This document shows, piece after piece, positions 1 through 10,008 of a stretch of DNA of 64,000 nucleotides. The position numbers and the translations under genes are program-made. The DNA comes from a virus: the IMG/VR virus record IMGVR_UViG_3300035661_000045, positions 1 through 64,000 of that record; one strand, 5' to 3'. Positions within the stretch are counted from its first letter, which is position 1. Each line of letters opens with the position of its first letter. Below the pieces are notes generated by a model, which saw nothing but the letters and a program-made list of their open reading frames with translations, was not told the DNA's origin and searched no databases.

Positions 1-8
1 GTTCAACG

Positions 9-302
9 ATGGCTGAATTAGTTATCCCTGCTACATGGACAGCAAAGGATGGAACTATATATGCTTATCAGGGCATGATTACTTCCGTGTGGAATGATGG
101 TATTAACAATGGAGTTTATCAGTTGAACGGCACTGATTATACAGTAGCTGTAAATTGGGTAAAAGTTAATGATGATGCAGTAGACATTAAAACAAAATTA
201 GAAAGCATTCAGGAAGAAGCTAACAAGTTAAGTATTTATGCAATAAAAGATTTGGATTCAAAACTAACTAAACTAACTAAACTGGCAAAAGCTGGATTAT
301 AA
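9..302 (+). CDS. small structural or appendage-associated protein (unknown)
   Basis: I do not recognise this 97-residue protein. It is Trp-containing in its N-terminal half and ends in a short coiled-coil-like lysine/leucine stretch that repeats LTKL. It sits two bases upstream of the fibre gene at 304, so it is probably cotranscribed with the head-fibre genes. It lies at the edge of the window and its frame is open to position 3, so the ATG at 9 may not be the true start. All its tryptophans are TGG and it ends in TAA. Confidence 0.6.
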   Translation: MAELVIPATWTAKDGTIYAYQGMITSVWNDGINNGVYQLNGTDYTVAVNWVKVNDDAVDIKTKLESIQEEANKLSIYAIKDLDSKLTKLTKLAKAGL

Positions 303-303
303 T

Positions 304-1866
304 ATGAGAGAACTAATTAAAAGCGGAGCATATCATTTTGACGACAAATCACGCTCCATAACAATAACAGATGGTCGAAGTTTCACTGCTCACGACATAA
401 GACTTATTTACAATGAAACGCAAGACGTTGTTTTAGTCTCAAGCGGTGCAAAAGCAGGAATAACAGTATCGGGTTCAATTATTACCTATCCAGATTCAAT
501 CCCTGCACTTGTAGCAGGCGATGATATAACTATTGAAATAGATTTTCCTCAAAAAGAAGTTTTGGTAGTAACGCATACGCAACCCGTTAATTTTACAAAT
601 TTATCAGCAACGGTAAATATTCAGCAGACAGGTACGATGCTTAGTTTTGGAAACGCAACAAATCTACAAATTCTTAGAATTGGAGCAACATCATATGTTT
701 CATTATCATTGCCTGCATTTGTGAATCAAGGAGAATCTATTAATGCAACTGTACAAAATACAGGAATACAAAATATTATTATTCAAAAAAGTAGTACTTC
801 ATCTAATACAATTTCTACAGGTTCGTTAGTCGCAAAAACATTAGATAGTGGATGTACATTTGCTTATTATTCTACCTACTTAAGTAAAGTGTTAGTTGGC
901 GGATTAGCAGTTTTTGATGAGGACAAAAATTATATAAATGGAGATGGTAACACTGGTTTTTATCCTTCAATTGGTCAGGCCTTCTTCAATACGCATCATC
1001 TTGAATATAACGGGAAACTTTATTACTATTCTATGGAGAGAAGTTGGATAATTGAATTAGATTTATCGAATGGCTCTATACGTGGAATACTCGGTGGTGT
1101 TTTTCCATTTCAAATGATAATTGTTGGAAATAACATATATATAAATAGTTATGGAAGTGGTGGTTATGCTATTAGAGTTGTTGACCTAACCACATTAGCA
1201 ATTACTAATTTTGGTTATACATCTAACTCTTCAACATTCATTCCCATGTTCAGTGATGGAGTTAGTATTTATTATGCGAATTATACTGGAAACATTGTAT
1301 GAAAACTTACTGGAACAACTTTAGTGTCATCTTCTGGAGGTGGCACAACTAACTATTATCCGTTCACAATAGCTGTAGGGGATTATGTGTATATGAATAA
1401 TAGTAACCAAATTTACAAATATAATAAATCGGATATGACGTGGGTAGCTACTTTAGCAGCAGGTGTATTGGGTGGCGTTAATACATTAATTGCTAATACA
1501 GATGGCTCTTATATATACTGTTTAGGAGCAACAGGAACAATTCAAAAAATAAGTACTTCATCATTTACAATTACTGCAACTTTTTCATCAGGAATTTCAG
1601 ATTTAAAATTTGCAAGTGTGATATTGTATAATGGCAAGATTTATATTATGTCAGGGGATGGACGTGGGAGTGATATTGGACAAACATTTGCTGTTTTAGA
1701 TACTTCGAATGACGTAGTTACATTATACGCACCTCCAACCAATGGGTTGAATTTCAATACACACAACGCATTAAATATAGACCCTGTAAATAATAGACTA
1801 ATATTCTTTGGAGTAAATACATTAGGAATTAGTTTTTACAACGTAGAAATCATAAATATACCTTAA
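304..1866 (+). CDS. beta-propeller head/tail fibre protein, TGA read as Trp
   Basis: This 520-residue protein is read through one in-frame TGA at 1300-1302, giving GNIVWKLTG. Stopping there would cut it in the middle of a repeat. The N-terminal ~90 residues contain a TDGRSFTAHDIRLIYNE segment like those I associate with crAss-like head fibres. From about residue 230 onward there are repeated YNGKLYYYS, GNNIYINSY, GDYVYMNNS and YNGKIYIMS blades, typical of a beta-propeller. The likely role is a capsid-attached fibre or receptor-binding protein. Propeller and fibre position are visible; receptor binding is inferred. Confidence 0.7.
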
Positions 1867-1868
1867 TT

Positions 1869-2036
1869 ATGTGGTTTATAATCAGTAGAGAAAAGATTGA
1901 CAAGGTTAGTCTTTCGCAAGAAAACGAAGAGCAGATTTTTATTGAAAATGTGCCAGAAGATTTAATAAATAATCTTTCAAAATATTTATATATAGATGGT
2001 TCATTTGTAGTAGATACAAATTGGGTAGAACAGTAA
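1869..2036 (+). CDS. small 55-residue protein between fibre genes
   Basis: A compact ORF starts two bases after the preceding stop and ends at TAA just before the hairpin at 2135. It begins MWFIISREKIDKVSLSQ, uses TGG for Trp and has an acidic middle. Small ORFs in this position next to fibre genes are often chaperones or accessory subunits, but nothing here proves that. Function unknown. Confidence 0.5.
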   Translation: MWFIISREKIDKVSLSQENEEQIFIENVPEDLINNLSKYLYIDGSFVVDTNWVEQ

Positions 2037-2134
2037 TATAACTAATATAAATTAATTTGGAAATTATAACAATACCAATAGAAATATAGAAATAAAGAAG
2101 ATTCAAAAATCTAATGTTTCTAAACAATAATAAG

Positions 2135-2160
2135 TCCCACAACTTTGATTAGTTGTGGGA
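2135..2160 (+). terminator. perfect 10-bp hairpin, probable terminator
   Basis: TCCCACAACT and AGTTGTGGGA form a perfect 10-bp stem around the loop TTGATT. It lies in the 150-bp gap between two fibre genes. There is no long T-run after it, so it could also be an RNA-stability or processing hairpin. Confidence 0.6.
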
Positions 2161-2186
2161 ATACTAATTTCTAAAATAAATATTTA

Positions 2187-4772
2187 ATGGAGAATATATA
2201 CGACATGGGAACTCAGGCATGAAGAAAATGAGTTTCACATTGAATTAATAGTGTTTCTAATAAAACAAATGAAAATGGCAAATTTGATGCAGATACATTA
2301 GATGGATTTGATTCAACCTATTTCGCATCACGAAATACAACATATACAAAGATAGAAGTAGATACATTGATTAATAATGGCGGAAGTGGTGAAAGTGGTG
2401 GAAGTGGAATGATTGTAGTTGATAATTATTCTTCCCTACCAGATCCAACAACTGTATCTGGTAATTTCTATTGGGTAACTAATTCTCAGGGAACTTCATG
2501 GTTACCAGGGTCTATCGGTGGAACATTTTATAATTCAGGAACATACTACTCAAATGGAGTTGCATGGTCATTTTTAAATGTACCATATCAAGCTACACAA
2601 GATGAAGTTAATACTGGAACTGTTAAAGATAAGTTTGTTACTCCATTAACTTTTACAAATTCAACGTTATGGGATACCAAACAGCCCATAGGAAACTATG
2701 CAACAGGTGGAGGAACTGCAATTAATATAAATACAGGTGACCAAGATTTATCAGGATTACAACCAAAAACAGATGCATCTCTCGAAACAGATTCAACTAC
2801 TATTGTTGGAGCTATAAACGAGGTAAATTCAGTTGCAAAAGGAGCAAATAAGGCACTATCATTTACTGACTATAAGGATGTTATTTCTAAAATGTCAGTT
2901 ACTGGATTAAATGTTGGTCAAAATCTTTACATCGAAGAATTAAACGTTCCTGACTTATGGATTAAAACAGTTGAAAATACAAGTATACCATACACTTATG
3001 TTTCAGATTCTCAATTTGTATCTGATATTCTGGCAGGAACTCAAATTGGTTATTATCAGTTGTCTATTTTAGAAACGCAAAAAGTTGATTTAACAAATTA
3101 CTATACAAAAAACGAAATTAACACTAATTTCAGAAATGAAACACAAGCCACAATAGGAACATTAATTGAAATAACCGAATTAACATCTATTTTAGACACT
3201 ACTAAAATTGCAGCTTCGGATAATTCATTTTTGAAATGGTTCAGCGGATTAACAATTTATATATATTTAAAAAGTAAATTTGATCCAGTTTATCAAGCAG
3301 TAGGAAATTATGTTTCAATAAACCAAAATACATCTGATTCATATCTTGCTCAATGGAACGGTACTAATTCAAAAACCCTTAAAAACGGATTGCCAATAAG
3401 TACTTTTTTGCAAACAGCAGGAGTTGCAGGTGGTCAAAAAGCTATTGGTGGCACTGGAGCAACTGATATTCTTAATCTACAAGGAACATTAGGAAATGGT
3501 ACTCTAACCAGCCCATCTATTCAAGCTCTTGTTGGGAATAACGGTGCAACTAATGCTTTAACTATTTTAAATAATGGGAATGTTGGGATTGGGACGACAT
3601 CACCTACGGAGAAACTAACTATTATAGATAATAATCCAACTGCTGGAGTTCCATCTTTTTCTGTTAAAAACTCAAATAGTGCTGGAGCAGGTAGGTTTAG
3701 TGTGAACAACAATGGAACTGGGTCAGTAATAGTTCAGTCGACAGGTAGTGCTTATGCAAGTATTCCATCATTATATAATATTGGTTATATTGGTATCTCT
3801 GGAAATCTTACAACATTAAATTTTGGGACTAATGCAGATTTGGATACAGGAGGAACATCACCTATTATATTTTCTACCGGAGGATATAATAATATCCCAA
3901 CAATGATAGTTACGGCAGGAAATCCAGGTAAAATTGGAATCGGAATTACGACACCGACAGCATTTCTACATATAAAAGCAGGAACATCCACAGCTAACAC
4001 ATCTCCTCTTAAATTCACAAGTGGAACTTTATTAACTGTATCAGAAGATGGCGCTATTGAATATCTTACAAATGCGTTTTATTTAAGAAATGATAAATTA
4101 ATAATTGGAAGCAATACCAACAACGGTGTTGACAAACTCCAAGTAAACGGCTCAAGTTTATCTACTACCGCAAAAGGAGGAACAACAACCGACTATGTAC
4201 AGAATGATGCTAATGGTATTCGGCTAATTGGAACAGCAACGCAATTTGATGATTTATCTGCTGGAGCTTTAACATTGCAACAAACCGGTCCAGGCGTTTC
4301 ACTTAATATTCCTGAATGTTCAGTTGATTTTACTTCGACTTCGAATTTATCCGATTATGTTGTGCAATCAATTCAACTAAGCCATGCTTGGAAATTGAAC
4401 TCTGTAATATTCCCACATATACATTTTGTTCAAACAACGAATGCAGTTCCTAATTTTCTGCTTCAATATCGTTGGCAGATTGATGGTGGAGCAACAACAA
4501 CAGATTGGACTAATTTGAAATGTAATATAACAGCATTTTCCTATAGTAGTGGAAGTTTAAATCAGATAGCTCACACAATAGGAGGAATAACACCTCCAGT
4601 AGGGGCTAATTTAAGCGATGGATTAGAATTTAGAGTTATTCGAGATACTGCAAACACAAGCGGAATTTTTGCAGGTTCAGACCCTGTTAATGCAACTGTA
4701 AGGATTAAATATTTCGACATCCATATTGAGAAAGATAGTATAGGATCGAACACCGAATATTCAAAAAATTAA
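2187..4772 (+). CDS. large tail/head fibre protein with three TGA-Trp codons at its N-terminus
   Basis: An 861-residue fibre. The start is the ATG at 2187. Three in-frame TGA codons (2220, 2229, 2241) give AWRKWVSHW and join this start to the long frame beyond. DADTLDGFDSTYFA near residue 35 is a classic phage fibre attachment-end motif. The middle is Gly/Thr/Asn-rich with GIGTTSPTEKLTI and GIGITTPTAFLHI, repeats common in fibres with intramolecular-chaperone-type ends. The C-terminus is beta-rich. It is the likely adhesin of this locus. With three TGA codons in the first 19, the whole protein depends on reassignment. Confidence 0.8.
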
Positions 4773-4777
4773 TAATT

Positions 4778-5017
4778 ATGAAAATATTAGAACAAATACG
4801 AACATGGAAAAATAAAATATTTCCTGATTGGATATGAAGTATTTTTGTAGGTGAAGTACTTGGATTGATAGGAGTAATAACACAAGTTACATTGCTTGTG
4901 TTAGTAATTCCATTTATTATTACGGTAATAAATCAATTTTATAATAAGTTGTTTAAGCCAAAAGATTTTATTTTAAGAATGATTGTACCTATAATTTTAT
5001 ATTTAATTATATTATAA
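4778..5017 (+). CDS. small membrane protein, holin candidate, one TGA-Trp
   Basis: A 79-residue protein with one in-frame TGA in DWIWSIF, followed by two hydrophobic segments (about residues 22-45 and 62-78) separated by NQFYNKLFKPKD. Its stop overlaps the start of the next gene (TAATG). It opens a run of three small membrane proteins ending in an M15 peptidase, so it is a good holin candidate. Two membrane segments and lysis context are visible; the pore function is inferred. Confidence 0.6.
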
Positions 5018-5610
5018 TGATAAAAAACTATATATTACTAGGATTAATTATATTACTTTTAATTAGTGGTGTATTTATTTACATCACAATTAAGTCTAAC
5101 ATTAAACTTAAAGAAAATTGAAGTCAATCAGAAAATAACTATAAAGCGTCTAATAGAAAAAACATTGCATATCAATTGACTATTGAACAAATGAAACTTA
5201 GTTCTGATTCTGATGATATAAGACTATTAGAGTTTAAAAATAGACTAAAGTTGAAAGATTCTAAGATATCTGCATTAATGTCAATAACTGAAAACAGTAG
5301 AAAGACTGATACAATAAATTCAACAGATACATTATTCGTAAAAAATTTAAAGTTAGATACAATAGTTGGTGATAAATGGATAAAGAATAGACTTCAATTA
5401 CAATATCCAGGAAGAATAATAATAACTGACAGTATCTTAAATATAAAAAATATAGTGTGAGTCATTAAGCGAGAAACTATTGACCCACCAAAGAAGTTTT
5501 TCTTATGTAGATGGTTTCAACCAAAACATACATTAATTGAAATAACAATTGAGGATTTAAATCCATATTTTAAAACAAAACAATTCAAGTATAATACAAT
5601 AATTAAATAA
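5017..5610 (+). CDS. membrane-anchored protein, possible spanin, two TGA-Trp
   Basis: A 197-residue protein: one N-terminal membrane segment (residues 3-27), then a charged, probably periplasmic domain. Two in-frame TGA codons (giving ENWSQSE, and VWVIKRE at 5458-5460) must be read as Trp for the frame to reach TAA at 5608. It starts in TAATG overlap with the upstream holin candidate. Its anchored form and place before the endolysin suit an inner-membrane spanin, but I see no diagnostic motif. Confidence 0.55.
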
Positions 5611-5612
5611 CA

Positions 5613-5993
5613 ATGGATATAATCTTAACTGCTCTTGGAGCAACAGTATTAGCTATAGTTACATACTTTCTAGGAAGAAGAAAGAACGATTCTGATATTA
5701 AAAAAAATAATGCTGACACCAAGAAAAGTGAGGCTGAAGCTGAAAAGCTTGATACGGAAAATAAAATAATGCAAGTTGAATTATTTGAAAAATTAAATAG
5801 TGTTTTAACTGAGCAAAATGATTTGTTATTATTATCAAATGAAAAACTAATGAAATCAAATGGTATTGTAATGGAACAAAATAAAAAACTATTAAAGAAA
5901 GTTAGTTTACTAGAAGATAGACTTGAGATTATAGAAAGTAAATTTAGTTGTGCAAATGCACCAACATGTCCAAATAAAAAAGAAATTCAATAA
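5613..5993 (+). CDS. membrane-anchored coiled-coil protein of the lysis cassette
   Basis: A 126-residue protein with an N-terminal hydrophobic helix (residues 2-20) then a long Lys/Glu/Asn coiled coil (about 25-112), ending with a Cys pair in CANAPTCPNKK. It has no Trp, hence no TGA. It is two bases downstream of the previous gene and four bases upstream of the M15 peptidase, so all are probably translated together. Holin-accessory or spanin-like roles are possible; function is not proven. Confidence 0.55.
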   Translation: MDIILTALGATVLAIVTYFLGRRKNDSDIKKNNADTKKSEAEAEKLDTENKIMQVELFEKLNSVLTEQNDLLLLSNEKLMKSNGIVMEQNKKLLKKVSLLEDRLEIIESKFSCANAPTCPNKKEIQ

Positions 5994-5997
5994 TAAT

Positions 5998-6405
5998 ATG
6001 AAGCACTTTAGTATAAATGAATTAATTGCTACTAATACTGGACTACCAAATATTCCAATGCAACCAGAAAAAGATAATTTAATAAAATTGGTAGATAATA
6101 TTCTTGATCCACTAAGAGAATTATATGGAAAGCCAATACATATAAATTCAGGATATAGAAGTCCAGCAGTAAATAAAAAGATAGGTGGAGTATCTACATC
6201 TCAACATGTAGAGGGAAAAGCAGCAGATATTACCGCTGGATCAAAAGAAGAAAATGAGAAATTGTTCAATTTAATATCAGATAAATTTATATTTGATCAA
6301 TTAATAGATGAGAAAAACTTTTTATGGATTCATGTTAGTTTTTCTGATGGTAAAAATAGAATGCAACGATTAGAATTCAAAGATAATAAATACATAAACA
6401 TATAA
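5998..6405 (+). CDS. M15-family peptidase, endolysin
   Basis: A zinc D-Ala-D-Ala-type peptidase of about 135 residues, the usual size for phage M15A endolysins. It shows INSGYRSPAVNKKIGG, SQHVEGKAADI (zinc His and Asp) and the third zinc ligand in WIHVSF. It cleaves peptidoglycan stem peptides at the end of infection. The same frame is open from 5950, but that would overlap the previous gene; the ATG at 5998, right after TAATA, gives the normal domain start MKHFSINELIATNTG. It closes the lysis cassette. Confidence 0.88.
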   Translation: MKHFSINELIATNTGLPNIPMQPEKDNLIKLVDNILDPLRELYGKPIHINSGYRSPAVNKKIGGVSTSQHVEGKAADITAGSKEENEKLFNLISDKFIFDQLIDEKNFLWIHVSFSDGKNRMQRLEFKDNKYINI

Positions 6406-6451
6406 TTTAGTTATAGGATTTGATAAATTTATATAACAAAAAATATATAAA

Positions 6452-6496
6452 TTTCCAAGTTTAAAATGTTTAAATTATCTTTGCAATAGTTTATAA
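6452..6496 (+). promoter_or_regulatory. late promoter upstream of scaffold/capsid genes
   Basis: The -7 box TATCTTTG is at 6476-6483, and a TTTC at 6452 lies 20 bases upstream. TTTATAA (6490-6496) begins exactly seven bases after the last G of the box, as at the other late promoters here. The box matches the Bacteroidetes TAnnTTTG consensus. Confidence 0.75.
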
Positions 6497-6515
6497 TTTA
6501 ATTAGGGAGAAATTA

Positions 6516-7688
6516 ATGAAAGAGTTTAAAAATGTCTGCATGTTTTTTGGTGTAGATGAAGATTTAAGTATGGATGCATTTGAAGATGCATCAGATAGTC
6601 CATTTGATGCATCAGTTCAATCAACTGATTCACCATTTGATGAAAATAATATAGAAAAACCCGCCGATGTGGTTAGTCCAGAAGTCATTTTTGATGAAGA
6701 TAATCCACAGGGGAACGTAGGCGATGATAGTGATAATGAAGAAGAAACGGTAGAACCACCTAATTCCAACAAAGATAAAGGTTCTTCTCCCAAGTTAACT
6801 CACTCTTCCGCCTACTTAAAAGCATTAAAGGATGATGGGGTTCTACCAGATCTTACAGACGAATTTATTCAAGAAGCAACTACTCCTGAGAAATTTGCGG
6901 AAGCAATAGAACTTCAGGTTAAAGCTAGAATGGATGAACGTCAAAAAAGAATTGATGAAGCACTTGCAGTAAATGTACAGATAGATGATATTAAGCGATA
7001 TGAAAACGCTCTTACATATCTTGATGGAATTGAAGAAGATGCACTAGTCGATGAATCCGATGAATCTGAAAATCTTAGAAAACAGATTATTTATCAAGAC
7101 TATATCAATAAAGGTTTTAAACCTGAACGAGCACAAAAGGAAGTTAATAAATCCTTTAATGCTGGAACTGATATAGAAGATGCTAAGTTAGCTCTTGAAA
7201 GTAATAAGGAGTATTTTAAAGAAGAGTATGATGAGTTGATTGAAAAGAATAAACAAAAGGTTAAGCAAGAAAAGATTGAAAGAGATAAACAAGTCTCAGA
7301 ATTTAAAAAGAAAATCTTAGAAACGGAGGAACCATTTGGAATTAAAGTTGATAAAACAACAAGACAAAAAGTATTAGACAATATAGTAAAGCCAATCCAC
7401 AAAGACAAGGATGGTAAACTATTGACATCATTACAGAAATATTCAAAAGAGAATCCTAGTGATTCAGAATATTATTTTAGTTTATTTTATGAACTTACAG
7501 ATGGGTTCAAAAATGTTGATAAGCTTGTAGGTCAAAAGGTCAAGCAAAGCACTAAAAGTGCATTGAGATCTTTAGACAATAAATTAAAGAATACACCACT
7601 TAATAGTGATGGTTCTGTAGATTTTAATTCTGGACTTGACGATAATTCTCATTTAAGCACCTTACCTAAAGGATGGAAATTTGCTTAA
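6516..7688 (+). CDS. predicted head scaffolding protein
   Basis: A 390-residue, strongly charged protein immediately upstream of the major capsid gene. Residues 1-95 are acidic and disordered (repeated SPFD, DSDNEEETVE); the rest is helical and Lys/Glu-rich with coiled coil around residues 225-280. This composition and position are typical of capsid scaffolds in crAss-like and other tailed phages. It is the first gene after the promoter at 6476. It has an SD-like AGGGAGA eight bases before the ATG, uncommon in this genome, suggesting strong expression. No in-frame TGA. Confidence 0.7.
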   Translation: MKEFKNVCMFFGVDEDLSMDAFEDASDSPFDASVQSTDSPFDENNIEKPADVVSPEVIFDEDNPQGNVGDDSDNEEETVEPPNSNKDKGSSPKLTHSSAYLKALKDDGVLPDLTDEFIQEATTPEKFAEAIELQVKARMDERQKRIDEALAVNVQIDDIKRYENALTYLDGIEEDALVDESDESENLRKQIIYQDYINKGFKPERAQKEVNKSFNAGTDIEDAKLALESNKEYFKEEYDELIEKNKQKVKQEKIERDKQVSEFKKKILETEEPFGIKVDKTTRQKVLDNIVKPIHKDKDGKLLTSLQKYSKENPSDSEYYFSLFYELTDGFKNVDKLVGQKVKQSTKSALRSLDNKLKNTPLNSDGSVDFNSGLDDNSHLSTLPKGWKFA

Positions 7689-7730
7689 TCAAAAAGATAT
7701 AAAGTCAACCAATTAAAATAAAATTAAAAA

Positions 7731-9134
7731 ATGGCTAATCAGCTATCAAAATTTGGGATGTTAGAATTCCAGTCCTTTAAAGGATTGTCTAAGGAAAACC
7801 ATCTTGGTGCAATGTATTCCCTCGCACCACAAAAAGCTACTGAAAAAATGGTTCAGTTGCTTGCAAATTATAGAGGTAAAACTCTTGAAGATTATTTAAA
7901 ACAATTTCCTATTAAGTATTTCGATGACGATAACGACTTCTACTGGCAGGTGATAGGCAGTTCACGTCGTAACATCGAATTAGTTGAAGCCCGTCATGAT
8001 GATGGCACTATCGTAGATAATTCTGAATTTGCCGGAGTAGCTGGCGTACCATTCTATTTGGTATTTGCAGAAGACTGGTTCGGTAAAGGTGAAGTAATCG
8101 TAGGAGAAAAAAATGAATTATATCAGATTCGTGTTCTTGCAGAACCACGGGCTGAAGGTTCAAACTGGGTTTACAAATGTGAAACAATGGGCGGACTTCT
8201 TGCTGGAATTCCTGCTTCTGAACTTTCTGCTGGTAAACGATTCTCATTTGAATTTGCTCCAGTTGAATCAAGTCGTTCTAAAGGTGTTGGTGCAGTTCGC
8301 TATACCACTCCTACTGCAATGCGTAATGAATGGACTACAATACGTTTAAAAGAACGTGTTCCTGGAAATATGCTTAACCGAAAATTAGCAGTTCCAATTA
8401 CCATGAAAGACTCCAACAATAAAAATGTTGAAAGTACAATGTGGATGCATTATGTAGAAATGAAAGTTGAAGAAACTTTCTCTGAATACAAATGTAATGC
8501 TATCATGTATGGTAAATCTAATCGTAACTCTAATGGTGAATATTTAAATTTTGGAGAATCTGGAGATGTAATTAAGACAGGTGATGGTATCCGTGCTCAG
8601 ATGGAAGTTGCTAATGTTCAGTACTATAATGACTTCGATATTAAATTACTAGAAGATGCATTACTTGAACTTTCTGCTTCTAAATTAGATTTGTATAATA
8701 AAGACGAACGTACATTTATTTTCAAAACAGGTGAACGTGGATTGGTTAAATTTAATAAAGCAGTTAAAGATATGGTATCTGGTTGGTATCCAGCCGGAAT
8801 GCTTACTTCGAGTGTAAATAATCCTGGTGTTATTAGCAAATCTGGAAGTAAAATTCATGATAATGCTTTATCTGCTGGATTCCAATTTACTGAATATAAA
8901 GCTCCAAATAACATAACGATTCGTGTTGAAAGCGATCCATTATATGATGATTTGGTTCGTAACAAAATTATGCACCCCGAAGGTGGTCCTGCAATGTCAT
9001 ATCGTTTCGATATTCTTTACATTGGAACTATGGATCAGCCTAATATTCAGATTGCTAAGATTAAAAACCAAGATGAGATGAGATCTTATCGTTGGGGAAT
9101 TAGAAATCCGTATACGGGAGCAATGGGTAACCCT
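7731..9134 (+). CDS. major capsid protein, exon 1 (residues 1-468)
   Basis: The HK97-fold major head protein of the crAss group. The C-terminal stretch SYRWGIRNPYTGAMGNP is characteristic. The genomic frame would continue to 9161 and end WGLAA, but the conserved last ~36 residues are found downstream at 10009-10119. I propose that exon 1 ends with the CCT at 9134 (GNP) and joins TAT ATG, giving GNPYMSFEEDEAEFHR and a protein of 504 residues. All Trp codons are TGG. The exact splice site is inferred; the split is well supported. Confidence 0.82.
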
Positions 9135-9209
9135 AGACAATATTGGGGCCTAGCAGCGTAATCTGCTAGTAAACTTTTACCAATATCGGTGAAATTTTCG
9201 TGAGTATTA

Positions 9210-9254
9210 TTTGATTATTCCAATTATTTTATTTACCTTTGTATAAATTTATAA
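9210..9254 (+). promoter_or_regulatory. promoter for the intron-borne HNH gene
   Basis: TTTG at 9210-9213, a 20-base spacer, TACCTTTG at 9234-9241, then TTTATAA at 9248, seven bases past the box. It has the same architecture as the phage's other late promoters and lies 25 bases upstream of the HNH start codon. The mobile endonuclease therefore has its own transcription signal. Confidence 0.75.
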
Positions 9255-9265
9255 TATAAAGTAAA

Positions 9266-9823
9266 ATGGAAGAATTTAGGAGTATAAAAGGATACGAAAG
9301 TTATTATGAAATATCTAACTTGGGTAATGTAAAAACATTATATAGTAGATATAAAAAATGTATATTTAAAAAGCCATTTGTAAGAAAAGATGGATATGTT
9401 GTTATAAATCTTGTGAAAGATAATAAGCAAACAACATTTTACTTACATAGATTAGTTGCTGATCATTTTATTTCACAAGATGGAGATATATTGAAATCAG
9501 AAGTTAATCACAAAGATGGTAATAAGCAAAACAATTCTGTGAGTAATTTAGAGTGGTGTACAGTTTCTGAAAATAAGAAACATGCATACAACACTGGATT
9601 GACTAAAATTGGTTCTAAGAGAACTTCAAGCAAACTAACAGAAGAAATTATTTATCAAATTCCACAATTAATTAAAGATGGAATTTCAATAATAAATATA
9701 GCAAAGAAATTTAATGTTTCAAAAACTGCAATCTATCACGTATTAACTGGTAGAAATTATGGATTTTTAAATATTGATTTTGGATATACATTTAAAAGTA
9801 ATAACAAAACAACACCGAGATAA
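9266..9823 (+). CDS. HNH homing endonuclease (NUMOD4 + HNH)
   Basis: A 185-residue intron-type endonuclease. The NUMOD4-like start (EFRSIKGYESYYEISNLGNV) is followed by the HNH motif VNHKDGNKQNN...NLEWCTVSENKKHA around residues 78-110. A C-terminal helix-turn-helix (IINIAKKFNVSKTAIYHVL, about 146-164) should set DNA specificity. The architecture resembles I-HmuI-type enzymes of group I introns in Bacillus phages. It has its own promoter and lies inside the interrupted capsid gene, so it probably cleaves intron-less capsid genes to spread the insertion. Confidence 0.88.
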   Translation: MEEFRSIKGYESYYEISNLGNVKTLYSRYKKCIFKKPFVRKDGYVVINLVKDNKQTTFYLHRLVADHFISQDGDILKSEVNHKDGNKQNNSVSNLEWCTVSENKKHAYNTGLTKIGSKRTSSKLTEEIIYQIPQLIKDGISIINIAKKFNVSKTAIYHVLTGRNYGFLNIDFGYTFKSNNKTTPR

Positions 9824-10008
9824 GTCATAGATTAAAAATCTTTGACCATCGTAACGCATAGGAACTGAAACTACAGTTGTAGAATAAAATGTTCCCACGA
9901 GTGGTAAACACCCTACTGCAAATGGCAGGGGTGAAAATATATGCTAAACTTTAGCAATCGAAAAGCTAAAGAAGTAAGGGATAAAAAGCCTTTACGATAA
10001 TAAAATTG

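Larger units (their letters stand above)
9135..10008 (+). mobile_element. intron-like insertion in the capsid gene, carrying an HNH endonuclease
   Basis: An 874-nt insertion separates the capsid body from its C-terminal tail and contains an HNH gene of the kind found in group I introns. At the proposed 5' site the exon end CCCT can pair with GGGG at 9145-9148 (last pair U-G); the proposed 3' end is the G at 10008. Downstream of the HNH gene the RNA folds into several stems: GGAAC/GTTCC enclosing AACTG/CAGTT, CACCC..CTGC/GCAG.GGGTG (about 9912-9938), and GTAAGG/CCTTTAC. I could not identify a canonical P7, so the intron class is unresolved. Confidence 0.6.

Noticed and set aside
1939-2142. Minus-strand ORF of 67 residues between fibre genes
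   Set aside because: It is hydrophobic and low in complexity, and overlaps the better-supported plus-strand gene at 1869 and the hairpin at 2135.
8008-8349. Overlapping ORFs in both strands inside the capsid gene
   Set aside because: They arise from the GC-richer codon usage of the capsid gene and show no protein-like composition.
9139-9167. Hairpin CTAGCAG/CTGCTAG at the end of the capsid ORF as a terminator
   Set aside because: No T-run follows, and it lies at the 5' end of the inferred intron, so it is more likely a ribozyme stem.
9870-9883. ACTACAGTTGTAGA inside the capsid intron, resembling the Cas12a repeat stem-loop
   Set aside because: It lacks the 5' AATTT of the handle, has a mismatch at the stem base and fits better as part of the intron's own stems (GGAAC/GTTCC with AACTG/CAGTT).
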